From Cunninghamia lanceolata (taxonomy: Eukaryota > Streptophyta > Pinopsida > Cupressales > Cupressaceae), in contig BSBN01000187.1 in assembly GCA_027924645.1 (NCBI GenBank), positions 12,108,001 through 12,172,000 on the forward strand: a DNA stretch of 64,000 nt, in the 5' to 3' direction. Both the position numbers and the translations under genes were made by a program. Below the pieces are notes generated by a model. That model had not been told where the DNA came from. It saw only the letters and a program-made list of their open reading frames with translations, and did no database searches. This document shows, piece by piece, positions 46,772-59,327 of this stretch (the stretch's first letter is position 1; each line of letters opens with the position of its first letter).

Positions 46772-49700
46772 CTATTGTTCCAAGAGAATGTCTTTATAGA
46801 TTATTTTTAGTTGCACCATTTCTTCATCCCAACTAGTCTTGGAATCACTCAAAATTAGTATGTTCCCATTAATCTGTGACACCAAATCTTCTGCTTTCTT
46901 CACTATATCAGGGGCTTCAGTGATTTGTCTTGTCTTGTCTGATGTTGTTATTAACTTGGTTAGGGATGCAATTTTGAAACTCGCTATCTCCCGGAGCTGA
47001 CTCATTCTATGCTTTATGATATCCTTCTGGGTTTACAACTTATGTATATTAGAATGAATGGTTTCAACTTGTGCCCTTTGATTGCCAATAGCATCTTTTT
47101 TTTAGGTCATAAGTTTTGGATATCTTCATTATTTGGGCTCCCCATCTATCTATTTTATCTTTTTCTCCTTACTCTTGTCCGACCATGTAAGACAAAATTG
47201 ATACAGTTCACTAGCTTCTTTAAGGGCTAGCTGTGCATATTCTACACTTTTATCTAACAAAATTTTATCTTGAGAAGCTTTATCTTTTAGCTCAACTAAT
47301 CTCTTACTATCTATTTCATCTCTTACCTTTTTATCAGCAACTTGCTCAAAGGATTCTAAATGGGAATTCATAGACTCCATAAGCTTTTTCATTTATGTTG
47401 TAGGAGTGAGTGTTCTATCTCTTTGAAATCTAGGTATGATCTTCTCAAAAATGTTTATTGCTTCACCAAGTAGCTCATTTTCTTCCATGTGAGACTTTAT
47501 TATTTCTTCTTGGGTTGTTTCTTTGAACATTGTACCCAACTTTAATTTCTACAAGGGAGACATGGTTGCCAAGTTCATTTGACCTTGCATTAGTTTAGAT
47601 GTGTCTGCAATTTGTGCTTCATTTTGTTTTAACAAAAATTCCATTAATGAATCAACAGTGTCTCTATTTATTTCTTCTTGAGACATTTTAGTATCTTGAC
47701 TTTCCAAAGGAGTTTCTTGTCTATGCTCTTGTTCATATTTTTCTAGTTCTAGAGCAGGAATGTCCATTATTTGTTCATTTTCCTCTTATTTCTACTCTTG
47801 TTCTTCCTTAGATGCCTTTTCACCAGATGTCATCTTTGCTTCTTCAGACTTCTTCTCTTCTTCAGTTTCTTTCATTTGTTTATCTTGTTCAAAATTTACC
47901 AGAGGAAATATTGCACTTTGTTCTATACTCACCTACTCTTTACTCCTTGTGCTCACTAGAGGATTAACTGTACCTTGCTCCATGTTTTGTTCCACATTTA
48001 TCTCTGGAGCTATATTATTACCACTAGTATTTTGTTCCTCTTCATCAATGTCAACAATAGTTAAAATTTGTAGCTCATGTAACACATTTAGTGTTATCTC
48101 CTCTGTCTCCTTGACCAGTTTCTTAGTTTCACCAGACATTAGAGCATTGACTCTCTTCATGCTTCTAAAGTCATCAATTAGCTTCTTGGTGACTTTGGCC
48201 TTTTTTCTTTTGTGATGTCTTGGTACAGTTTTAATAAGACATATTCCCTTATTTCAACATCTTTAGCCATGGCCCCTTCTTTTCTTGCTGACATTGTGCT
48301 AGCCTAACTATTTGGTAACTCATCTATAACTTCAATCAATGTTTTGCAAAACATATCTAAATATCTTACAACTGTTGTTTCAATGATTACCTTGTCTGCA
48401 TCTAATCTTTCATCATACATGTCAACAATAGGTTTCAAGTTACTATGTTGAGCAAATGCATTGACCATGGCTTCCAAGGATATACTTGCTTCTTCTTCTC
48501 TATTCTCAGCCTTTTCTTCTTTATTCTTCTTCTTACCCTTATCTTTTCCAGAGGACTTCTTAGTAGTGGCTTCACCTATTTTTGCTTGTTTTGTTTTAAC
48601 TTCCTCCTCTGTTTCTATTTCATGTTCTTCTTCTCCTTCACTAAGGCTCACATACACTCTTTTTGTGGCCTTTATTTTTTTTCTTCTTTTCTTTTGGCTT
48701 CTTCTTTGTCTCTTTCTCTTCTATCTTTTCTTTCTTAGGTCCAGAGCTCTTGGAGGTAATTTCTACATAGGTGGAAGCTCTTGTTCTTCTTCTAGAGCTT
48801 GATGCAGGTTTTTCTTCCTTAGATTTCTCCTTTTTCTTCTCTAGAGTCTTTGATGTTTTCCCTTCCATAGCACTAGATGTCTATTTTACCAAAGCACCTG
48901 CATCCTTGAGTGCCTCTACCTTTGCTCTTGCTTTACTTATTTCCTCATCTGTGAACCCATGGCTCTTGGAAAATTCCTCTACATACTTCTTGACCTTTCT
49001 TTGGGTCTCTAGTTATCTTTGCTCTAGATGAACTTTGAGAGATAGTTCCTCAAATGTGCCAAACCCTTCTTCCTTAGGGTCTTTTGGTTTGCTTAGCATT
49101 AAATCAGCCAACCCTATCAAAACTTCCTCTGTGACTTCATATCCCATGGCTAGGACCTATACAATTCTTGGTTCTATAGCCTCCGTAAAGCATTTATCCT
49201 TGTCCACCATGAATACAATGTATTTTTTCATACTTTATTACCTTTTTAGGGATCCTAGCCCTAGCCTACATTTTCTTTTGGAAATTCTTGAAATATCCCC
49301 ATAAGGCTACATTTTGTTTGTTAGCATTTCCCAAACTCTGCACATAATTTATAATTTGTGCTACTACTGGTAAGTGATCAAGCCAACCAATATTATTCAT
49401 ATCAGGTAACTCTATTAGAAAATAGAAGAATAGACAAATGATCAAAGTTCCATTCTTGAAGGGATATTTTGAATCTTTTGTCTTTTTTAGATTCTCCATA
49501 GGTTGTTTCTAGAGTAATTCACATAGGTCATAGTCTATGTTGTTCTTTACCATATCATATGCTATATAAATGGCTATTGTAGAAACAAAGTTCTCCCTAT
49601 TAGAGAAATAAATCTTATAACCAATGACCTTCGACACAAATATCACAGCTAGATCCACAATATCATTTACAATTAATGCTCTTTTATCAAATTTCACACT

Positions 49701-50167
49701 TATCAACTGCATTACTATGTTGTTCTTCATATACTTCAATTCTGGAACTTTCCTGGTAGAACACATGCTAGTAACTGCTTTAATGGAATCCTTTGTTATC
49801 ATATAAGGCTCATCAAGCCAAAAGAATTAGTCATGAATCCTACTCAAGACATATCTAACCCAAGCATCATCCAGGACCACTGGAAAATATAAGTTCGAGT
49901 ATCCAAATGTTTCTCAAACATGGCACTATATTCTTCTTTCAGCTCAAATTTGTCACCAGTTTCCTTCAAATAGATTTCCCCAAATTTTCCATGATCATAT
50001 TCATCTAGGGTTGCATGTATGTATGCTCTAACATCTTCTCTATGCATAAAGCCATGTGGAATCTCAAAAAATGTACCATCTGGATCAATCTATAATGATT
50101 TAAAGGGATGCCTTTTGAATTTAGGGTGGGGCCTCTCTGTTATCTCAACTACTTGAGGAGTATACAT
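46772..50167 (-). pseudogene. NAC1 accessory ORF in place of pol, unknown function
   Basis: Decayed ORF of about 1,130 codons, minus strand, downstream of Gag. It starts MYTPQVVEITERPHPKFK (ATG at 50165-50167). The N-terminal domain contains EDVRAYIHATLDE, then FDKRALIVNDIVDLA, then VIGYKIYFSNRENF, YDLCELL, and PMENLKKTKDSKYPFKNGT with NVALWGYFKNFQKKM. A Lys/Glu-rich middle (48300-48870) and helical C-terminal segments (46772-47767) follow. NAC2 56105-59327 matches throughout. No enzyme motif was recognised. Stops and frameshifts are scattered, many of them TAG. The shared pattern suggests a protein once maintained by selection. Confidence 0.8.
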
Positions 50168-50603
50168 CTTTATAGATTCAACATAGAGAAATTTTCACAA
50201 GAGATAGTTATAAATACCTTTTATTTCTGGTTAGGGTTTCTTCACACCAGTCATTGAACACTTGGTTTCACTTTAGCTCACTTCTTAGATCTCTTTATTC
50301 ACTTGTGAATTTGAATACAAAGTGATTTTTCTTTCAAATGAATACCTTATATCCTCATTTCATTAAGATTCAATTGTCATAAATGCTTATCTCAAAAAGA
50401 TGTCAAACCCTTACTTTACGATCCCCAGTCAATCAAGATTGCTCCATAATTTACTGCATTAGATTCTTTTCTACCATAATCTTCTTCATAAGGTCTTTCA
50501 TCCAGTCTTATAACTCATATATTTGTGTTGGATATTAGCACCACATTACTAGCTGGGGGAGTAGGATTTTGCATTAAGCTCCCCCTGAACTAGAGCTCTC
50601 AAT
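50168..50603. other. NAC1 spacer between Gag and accessory ORF
   Basis: About 430 bases, AT-rich and without domain text. It may hold a promoter or splice signal for the accessory ORF; none can be assigned by eye. Confidence 0.5.
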
Positions 50604-51831
50604 TTACTTCTCGGAGGAAGTACTAGCACCAAAGTCTGGTGTAGACTCATCCTTGACTTCATGCACTTCCTTCTTAACCCAAATTTGATTCATCTCCTTC
50701 TTGATCTCTGCTAGATTTATCTTTTGTATCGATCTCTTTATTTATGTCTGATTAGTTTTCTTCATATTTTTTCTTCTACAGAATCTTACAATATGTCTAG
50801 GCCTATTGCAATTGAAGCATACAACATTTCTCTATACATTGTTTCTTTCATTCATCCTTGATCTATGTTGGTTAGCCTTGTGTCCAAATCTATTGCATGC
50901 AAAGGAATTCCCATTAAATGATTGAGCATTCCTTCTGTTGTTATAGTTGTTCCTTATCTGACTCTTGCATTCACTAGCTTTGTGACCAAACCTCTTACAT
51001 ATAAAGCAATTATCTTTAAAGGTCTAAGAATTCCTTCTATTGTTATAACCATTCCTTATCTAACTTATACAATCATTAGCCTTGTGACCTACTTTATTAC
51101 AAATGAAACACTGACCAAATAATGATGCAACATTTTGATTTACTCTACTCCTACATTGAGTAGCCTTATGACCAAATTTATTGCATGCATTACAATAACC
51201 ATTGAAAGAAGGGTACCTTTGAGCATTTGGTTGTCTAACCAGTGGTCTTCTAGGCCTATTCCTTTGATTCTGGATCTGTTTGCCTTTGTCCTTCTTGATT
51301 TCAACATACTTTTCGTGACTGGTTTTGGAAATTTCACCTTTCTCAAATCCCAAGCCTTCTTTATCATCAAGACTCTTCTGACTAGAAATTATTCTATCAA
51401 GTTGAGTAGCACCCACTATGAATTTATCTTCTTGAATCCATGCCTATTTCAAATCAGCTTTCAAATCCACAATTCCTTGTTCAAGCTTTGTGTAGTCTTC
51501 AGTTTTACTTTTCACCAACTGATTTAGGTCTTCTTCTGCTTTTTCTCTTTTTACAACTTCCACTTTCAGATTACTTAAGGTGTCATTTGTAGATATCAAT
51601 TGTTCACTAACCTCCTTATATTTTTCTTTGAACTTCTTGACTTGCTCCCTCAATTTTTTGATGCACTCATCTACTTCCTTGATATTATCTTTTAGATCCC
51701 TATTTTCTATTTCAACCCTTTGAAGATCTTAGTGCAAGCTTGAGTTCTTCTTTGGTGACAAGTGTGCATTCTTAGTTAGTTTCAGTTGAATCATTTTTTT
51801 GAGGAGGAGTAGGATGCTTTTTACCTACCAT
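50604..51831 (-). pseudogene. NAC1 Gag with five-zinc-knuckle array
   Basis: Starts MVGKKHPTPPQKN (ATG at 51829-51831), about 55 nt downstream of the PBS. A coiled-coil (51444-51720) and a Copia-Gag linker (SQKSLDDKEGLGFEKG) precede an array of five CCHC knuckles on 30-40-residue spacing: CNACNKFGHKATQC, CFICNKVGHKANDC, CFICKRFGHKASEC, a degenerate SFACNRFGHKANQH, and CFNCNRPRHIVRFC. Spacers repeat the words RNNYNNRRN and SFNGN, so the array grew by duplication. Most Copia Gags have one or two knuckles. It ends STSSEK and a TAA. There is a frameshift near 51725 and several TAG codons. Confidence 0.85.
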
Positions 51832-51884
51832 GATTTCAATTCCAAAGATCTTCCTTAAGTTGTTAGACTTCTGCCAAGGAACCA

Positions 51885-51897
51885 GGCTCTGATACCA
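51885..51897 (-). promoter_or_regulatory. NAC1 primer-binding site
   Basis: The minus strand reads tggtatcagagcc, two bases inside the 5' LTR: initiator Met-tRNA type. Confidence 0.93.
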
Positions 51898-51899
51898 AT

Positions 51900-53406
51900 T
51901 GTTGAACACCCAAAGTACTGAGAGGGGGGTGAATCAGTACTCTATTAAACCCCTCACTTAATAAACTAGGAATCCATTTAATGCATGTAATAAAAAAGAA
52001 AATTAAACATAGGAGAAACAACCACAATCCATGACACATGAACACTAGGATTTTTACGTGGAAAACCCAAAACTAAGAAAAACAACGGTAAGTGTTAGCT
52101 CACAATATATTATATAATAACAATACTAGATTATAAGAAGGCTCACTACCTTAGGGCTCACTGCCCAAAGAAATGCTCACTGCAAGAATGGCTCACTACC
52201 TAGAGAAAGAAAGAAGAAGGAAGAATGGATCACTGCCAGGTTGAACTACTCAGATTGCATCTACACATGCATGGTCATAGTTCTAATGAAGCTCAAAACA
52301 CTGTCTCAAAACTCTTCATCTTGACTGCTCTATTTCACTGCTCTACTTTTACATTAAGCAAGATCACTCTTCTTCTACTTTTGTTGCCTGCACTGCACTT
52401 CACATTCACATTCACATGATCATCCAAGTACTAAAGTTGATCACATATATATATCCGCATTTCTTGGAATCTTCATATCAAGTCAGCATGCTCAGAAAAA
52501 TCATATAGTTAAATAACATGTAGTTTTTCAGCTAAAAACATTCATCAAAATGCACTGTGGACCCAAACACCATTTGAATCTTATTCACACATGTCACATT
52601 CAACTATAGGACTACTTGCAAAAATATTCCAAACAATAGAATTCACCACACATATATCATACTATCATGTCAGCTTTAACCATAGACTGTCACTGGTTCA
52701 GTTCAACTGTCAGACTACATCTTCCACTGTAGACCACAAGACTTGCTCAAATCCATATCAAAGAATCTTCACATATCATAGATCATACCTCCAAACCACA
52801 AAGAAAAATATTCTTTTGCAGTAGAATGCAAACCACAAGAACACATGCTCTGTCACAGTTAAGTTCTGTCAGACTAAGTAACGATACTTAGGCACCCATA
52901 ACTATCCTTCTAGTGGAACTAAGAACTTGCAACTCTAGATTTAGATAATTCATATATATTTTTACAACACCTCAAAACTACATGAAAAAATATACAACAA
53001 TGGAGGGATACGGATCAAATCAAATGAGTGTTCTGCTCTGAATCATAGTGTATTATGTTCTTCTAGACTTAGTTTGTTAGAGTGTATGCTTCCAGTACTT
53101 ATTAGGAGCTAAAAACATGGATATAGGATCATCAAAGGAATGCAAACAACATACCAGAACTGCATTATCTAGTCTTCAACTGCAGACCAATGCCATCCAT
53201 TATACTACTACTTTGTTGTTGTCTCCTATATACTATCAACACTTAGTCAAAAATGACTAAGTCTTTTTCACCAGACCAAAAACTTTGTCTCAACCTTATT
53301 CCTTTCATTGTTTCCATCAATGACAACATCTTCAGACATCATGCACAATCATTTACCATCATACTAGCATTGTGTCTATCTTGGTATGTTTGCCAAGTTG
53401 CCAATA
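51900..53406 (-). repeat. NAC1 5' LTR
   Basis: tgttgaacac...gttgccaata, 1,507 bp. A TATA-like tatatatatg (minus strand) lies near 52445-52454. Confidence 0.93.
51914..51941 (-). other. NAC1 LTR terminal hairpin
   Basis: Arms agtactga (51914-51921) and tcagtact (51934-51941) enclose the loop gaggggggtgaa. It lies within 45 bases of the PBS on the transcript strand. Confidence 0.85.
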
Positions 53407-53411
53407 GACCT

Positions 53412-54503
53412 CCTCCCCCCAAGCATGGGTTTTTTTATTTATTTATTTTTTCTTCTTCCAGCCATTGCATTGAAGCTAGAATTCACAAAGAAAACAAAAG
53501 ATATGTTTTACTAGTCACAGGTAGTAGTTGGGGCATTTATTAATATCTATAAACTCAAAACATTGAATATGGCTCACACCAATCCATGTTTGGCCACTAG
53601 CTTTATGAAACTTGACACCAATTCAGAAGAGGTCACTATCTCTATATGCGACATAGGAGAAAAGGAAGACAATAATACAAATTTATACTCCAATTCCATT
53701 CTTGACGACACCATCTAATGGAATGAAGATAATTAAGCTTGAATTGATGGAATTAAAAAAAACAACCCTTGCAACCAACAAAATCCATATATGCTAAACT
53801 TTACAATACCATGAAGTTATGTTCCTTCACAAAATGTATCATCTGTGCACATCATCTCCACTTGTGACATATTGTTTGAATATAAGTAATGAGTAAGATC
53901 TCATGAACATTTCATCAAAAAAATGAACCATGACATGCTTCCTCCAAGTGACTGCAAGAAAAACCATTAGTGATAAAATTGACACAAAACTAAAGAAAGA
54001 TACTTATGGCAACAATGTGCAATGCAACTACCAATACATCGGATCGACAATTTGAGACTACAAAACTGATGGTGAAAACTAATTTTTTTTGTGTGATGCA
54101 GGATTGCTCATGTGCCCATGTGCTCCTACATCAAACACATAAGGTAGAAATTTTGTGAGCATAGGCTCACAAAGGTGGAGTTGAGTGATAGAATCACCCT
54201 TTCAAATTGCAAGCAATCTATAGTAAACTCCATCATTGTGGGATGTGCACCAAACTACTTCTTCCTCCTCTTCCAGCTCCATACTAGAACAACTATCATC
54301 TTCCTCCCACAACTCCATTGACCACTCTTCTGTCCTCTCGTGTATTTGCATCCACCATGTACCATCTTCCTCTACCAAATTATTCTCTCCTTCATGGGAT
54401 CCAGCCCACTAGTAACCAGTCTCCTCCACCAAACTCTCATTTCACTCATATCATAGCCTATAGTATACAAATCTTCATCGAATACCTTATGGAAATTGAA
54501 GAT
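53412..54503. other. Flank between NAC1 and NAC2
   Basis: About 1.1 kb of non-coding sequence with a short T-rich stretch near 53430. Frames at 53253-53543 and 54318-54509 show no domain. It is contiguous with 44479-45030 before NAC1 insertion. Confidence 0.5.
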
Positions 54504-54515
54504 TGTTGAATATAA

Positions 54516-54548
54516 GGAATACTGAGAGGGGGGGTGAATCAGTATTCC
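54516..54548 (-). other. NAC2 LTR terminal hairpin
   Basis: Perfect 10-bp arms ggaatactga (54516-54525) and tcagtattcc (54539-54548) enclose gagggggggtgaa. The stem differs from NAC1 and SoloB but still pairs. Confidence 0.88.
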
Positions 54549-55086
54549 ACAAAACCACTTCTTAACAAGTTTATTTATCCAATTTCCAAAATCAATAACA
54601 TAAAAGCATAATAAGCATAAGAACAACAACTATAAAGACATAACACATGGACACCAGGATTTTTACATGGAAAACCCAAAAAGGGAAAAACCATGGTGAG
54701 TGTTAGCTCACAATATATTATGATAGAACAATACCAAACTACAAGAAGGCTCATTGCCTTAGGGTTCACTGCCCAGGGCTCACTGTCCTATGAAGAAGTG
54801 CTTACTATACAAAGGCTCACTGCCAAGAGAATAGAAAGAAAGAAAGAAGACAATGGCTCACTACCAAAATGAACTTCTTAGATTGCATCTACACATGCAT
54901 GAATGCAACTTCAATATATGCTCAAAATACTGTCTCAAAACTTTTCATCTTGACTGCTCTGTTTCACTACTCTACTTTTACATTAGACAAGATCTCTCTT
55001 CTTTTGCTTTTTGTAGCCTACCCTGTTGTTCATATTCTACACACTTTCATATCCACTTCCCATACTCACAAATACTGAAATCAATC

Positions 55087-55089
<3 letters not shown>

Positions 55090-55118
<29 letters not shown>
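55090..55118. repeat. (TA)n microsatellite at the LTR TATA position
   Basis: About 14 TA units where the NAC1 LTRs have only tatatatat (45557, 52445). Confidence 0.9.
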
Positions 55119-55121
<3 letters not shown>

Positions 55122-55883
55122 CAACAAACAAAATCTTCATATTAGGTCAGCCTAATAAAGTATAACGTGTAGTCATGTATTATGTGCTCTGCCGGCCAAA
55201 TTTATTTCCCAAAATCTATGGAGGACCCAGAAAATATTTGAAACATCATCACACATGTTGTTCCCAACTATTTTACCACTTAGGATTAAGTTTCAAACAC
55301 CAAAACTTTACCTCACACACATTATACTATTATGTTAGCCTTATTCATATACTGTTTACTAGTTCAGTTCAACTATTAGACAACATCTTCCCCTATGGAC
55401 CACAAGACCTGCTCAAATACATATCAGAGGCTCTTCACTCATCATAGATCATACCTCTAGAACTGCAAGACAAATTATGCAATTGCGGAGAAATGTAGAC
55501 CCTTTTTTTCTCAGACACTGTGCACTGCTCCTGTCTTAGTTCTATTCACCCGAACTTAGACCAATTACTACTTAACTTCTGGAAGTCATCAGGACTTGTA
55601 ATATTGAACATAGTAGCTCCAAGAAATCCTAAATAACATGCCTAAATTGTATACCTTGACCATCAACTGCAGAGGAATACCACTTGAGTCTCTATTACTA
55701 ACTTTGTGTTGTCAGTACTTAGCCATTCTACCTTAATCTTTTGTGCCCGGACTAGATCCTTGTATGTAGACTATTCCAAGTTTAGTTCCAAATAATCCTT
55801 AGCTCCATCATGCTATGTTTTCCTTGTTTCCATCAATGACAACATTGCCCAATTAGTAGTGTCTCTTGACTATGTTGCTAACA

Positions 55884-55897
55884 ATCTCCCCCTTTGG
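55884..55897 (-). promoter_or_regulatory. NAC2 polypurine tract
   Basis: Minus strand ccaaagggggagat against the LTR end, identical to NAC1. Confidence 0.9.
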
Positions 55898-56104
55898 CAT
55901 TGATGGGCACACTTAATGAAAAATGTGTATCTGCTCCCCCTTACTCTATATTTCTTCTCTCCCTAAGGACTTTGCCCATTTTTCATTGGTCTTCATCTCC
56001 CCCTTTGACATCAATGGCAAAGGTGTATGTACAAGAGTCAAAATTGGACCAAAACTACAAAAATCTTCATACTCTACCGCATATGTACACATACAAACTT
56101 TAAC

Positions 56105-59100
56105 TCAATTAGTTGTTAGTGAAAGAATATCCTTTTACACAATCTTTAATTATGTAATCTCTTCATCCCATCAATTCTTTTCTATTTCCAAAATTTGGAT
56201 GTAACTATTTATCAAAAAGACTGATTCTTCTGTCTTTTGCATGTCAAAGGATGTGTCTATTTGTAAAGCTGCATGTGCTTCTGCTGCAATGCTAATCATT
56301 AAGTGTAACTTGGGACTAATTAGTCCTCTCAACTGACACATTTTATTTTTCATCTGATCCCTCTTATTTACAAGATTATTTAACTCATTATGAATATTAA
56401 TTACTTGTATTTCTTTGCTGCTCACCGACTCAGCTGCTAGATCAAATGATTTAGAAATATTTATCAGTTACAATTTCAGATCCTTTATCTTTTCTTCGAG
56501 CACTTTTGTGGCTACTGGCCAAGATAGAAAAAATTTGTACAAGTTACTTGCTTCTTTGATAACACTCTGTATTCCTTTCATTTTATTGTCTAGTAGAGCT
56601 TTGTCATTTACTATCATAGTCTTCAATTCATTTAATCTTTTCTCATCAAATTCTTGTCTCACTTTTGTCTCAATAGATTTGTCAAAAGATTCAAAATGCT
56701 CACTTACATAATTTGAGTCCTTTTAGTTGACTTATAGAAGACAAAGAGGTGTCATTGTGATATGATGGCATCAGCTTCTCCAAAATGTTGGATGCTTCAA
56801 CAATCAATTCATTGTCCTCTATGTGAGACTTCAAAATTTCTTCATGTGCCTTTGCCTACACAATTGATACCAATTTGAATTTCTATACAGGGGACATTGA
56901 ATCTAGATTTATTGGTCCTTGCAAGAATTCAGGCTCATCCAAGAGTAGTTTCTCTTTCTCCAAAAAGTGTTTAATCAATTCTATAGTGTCTCTTGTTGTA
57001 TTAGAGACTTCTTCTACTTTATCCTATTTGGGGGGTTCCATGTCTTTGTCCTCATTTGCACCAATATTCTTCTCTGGTGCAGGACTCCTTCACTGCTCAT
57101 TAGATTTTTCAATATCAGCCTATTGCTTGGGATGAAGATCAGTCTCAGATTGATCTTGATTTGTCATAACCATTCCATCAACATTAGGGGCTTGTTCATT
57201 TGTATCCAATCCTTGGTCCTAGCTTATTTCTAGAGTAGATGCATCATCATTTGCTCCTTCATTGTGATAGATGGTAGGGAGATTAAATTCTTTTAATATC
57301 TTTAGAGTGATTTCTTCAGTTTCCTTAACCATTTTTTCAGTATCACCTCCCATAAGAGAGTTCAGTCTCCTTTTTGTCCTAAATTCTTTATTAAGAGCTT
57401 TGGAGATCATGGTATTATCTTCTAGGGTGATCTCCAGATATAACCTCACAAGTGTGTGCTCTTTAATTTCAGTATCTTTGGCCATAGCAGTTTCTTTCCT
57501 TGCATGCATAATGCTTTTCAAGATGCTAGGAAGATCACCAATGATTGCAATAAGAGCCTTATTGTGTATGTTTAGATATTCTACAGTTGTATCTTCCAAA
57601 ACCCTTTTATCTGCATCATTATAATCATCATAGAATTGGGCTATTGATTTCAAATTTCCATCTATTGTACATCCTTAAGAACATCTTCTTAGCTTATTGT
57701 AGCCTCTTCTGGCTGTGATACATTTTGTCTTGCCCTTTTATTTGTTGTGTCCTTACTTGAGGTTGTCTTTTTACTACTTCCAAAGACTTTGGTAGCCTCA
57801 GTTTTCATCCTTTTTACTTCTTCATCTATTTCTATCTCTTCCTCATCAACTGCAATGCTTACATGCATTCTTTTAGCCTTCGTTTTCTTCCTTTTATGAC
57901 TGGTGGTAGGATTTTCCACACTTGCATATGGTGTGGGATTAGAGGGAATAGATGTAGCTTCTGCAGAGGTAGATCCTCTAGTTCTTCTTCTTGATACCTC
58001 TAGTTTTGTCTTGGATTCTTTCAGAGCTTTAACTGGTTCACTTTCTCTCTTTTCTTTTGCTACCTTTTTAGCTTGTGCTTTTTTTCCTTGCCTCCTTCAC
58101 TTGTTCTTTTGTGAAGCCTTGTCTCAGGGTGAAATCCTCTACCACTCTCCACATTTTCTTGGAGATTTTAGGTTTTCTTACTTCAACATGAATTTTAGCA
58201 GACAGTTCCTCATAAGTCCCAAATCTTTCTTCATTGGGATCTCTGGGATTACTTAGCATATGTTGGGCATAATTTTCCAATATTCCTCCATCTACCTCAT
58301 AGCACATTGGCATAACCCATACCATTCTAGGCTCAATGACCTCCATCAATCATTGATATTTTGTCACAATAAAACATATAGTGCCTTTGTATTTTTCAAC
58401 AACGGATCTAGGGATCCTTTCCCTGGATTGCATTAACTTCTGGAAGTTTTTGAAATAGCCCCATAGGGCTGAGTTTTGTGCATCCATATTACCTATGATA
58501 CTCAATTGGTTTCTAATCTGAACTGCTACTGGTTTGTCTGTAGTCCAAAAATAATTCTTTATACCATGTAACTCTTTCATAAAATAGAAAAATAAGCACA
58601 AAATTGACGTACCAAATTTGAAAGGGTATTTGTTTTCTTTTGTTTTCTTCAAGTTCTCCATTAACTGCTGATGGAGTAGTTCACACAGGTCATATTCTAC
58701 ATTTTCCTTCACCATTTGATAGGCAACATATATAGCAATACCAAAGATAGAGTTTCCCAGTTTGTGAAGTAGACCTTATACCCAATCATCATTAATGCAA
58801 ATCTAACTGCATGATCTTGTATGTCGTTGATTGTCAGAGCCCTTTTATCAAATTTTTCTCTAGTGGCTTTCATCACTGTATCATTTTTCACAGCCTTCAA
58901 TACAGGCACTATACCGATAGAGTTTAGTAATGTGATGGCCCTTATGGAATCTTTAGTGATCTTGAATGTAGACTTGAGCCACATAAACTCATCATGAATT
59001 TGGCTTAAGACATACCGAACCCATTCAACTTCTGTAAAAACTAGAAAATCTATATACTGAATAAATTTCTTCTCCTCCAATGTCCTGTATTCTTCTTTTA

Positions 59101-59327
59101 GGTCAAATGTATCATGAATTAGATGTTTTAGATATAGGTCTGTAAGTTGACTACCTCTATTTTCTTCTAGGGGAACATGTATATAAGCCCTAGCGTCCTC
59201 TGCATGCATCACGCCAAACATAATCTCTAAAATGTACCATTTGGATTGAACTCTATGATTTGAATGGATGCTTTTTGAATTTTGGCCTTGGTCTTTTGGT
59301 TATATCAATCACATGTCATGCTGCCAT
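56105..59327 (-). pseudogene. NAC2 accessory ORF, unknown function
   Basis: Counterpart of NAC1 46772-50167, about 1,075 codons. It starts MAA, then a stop, HVIDITKRPRPKFKKHPFK (ATG at 59325-59327). Conserved text includes EDARAYIHVPLEE, FKITKDSIRAITLLNSIG, FDKRALTINDIQDHA, IGYKVYFTNWE, YDLCELL, LMENLKKTKENKYPFKFGT and NSALWGYFKNFQKLM. A further block ERFGTYEELSAKIHVEVRKP leads to a Lys/Arg-rich middle and a helical end. NAC2 keeps longer open stretches than NAC1 (59221-58709 and 58715-58068). There is a frameshift near 58712 and several stops. No catalytic motif was recognised. Confidence 0.8.

Larger units (their letters stand above)
45031..53406 (-). mobile_element. NAC1: non-autonomous Copia-like element with accessory ORF
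   Basis: 8,376 bp with perfect TSD gacct (45026-45030 and 53407-53411). LTRs are 45031-46518 (1,488 bp) and 51900-53406 (1,507 bp); the right one ends caata instead of caaca. PBS and PPT are in place. The interior (5.4 kb) holds a Copia-type Gag with five zinc knuckles and a long accessory ORF. No protease, integrase, RT or RNase H is seen. NAC2 (54504 onward) repeats the same plan, so the missing pol is a family feature and not a private deletion. Confidence 0.93.
54504..55883 (-). repeat. NAC2 3' LTR
   Basis: tgttgaatat...gttgctaaca, 1,380 bp, homologous to the NAC1 LTRs but clearly more diverged. A tggaaaaccc...gggaaaaacca box lies at 54668-54693. Confidence 0.9.

Noticed and set aside
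47760..48802. Long plus-strand Ser/Phe/Leu-rich frames
   Set aside because: Shadows of the Lys/Glu-rich middle of the NAC1 accessory ORF on the minus strand.
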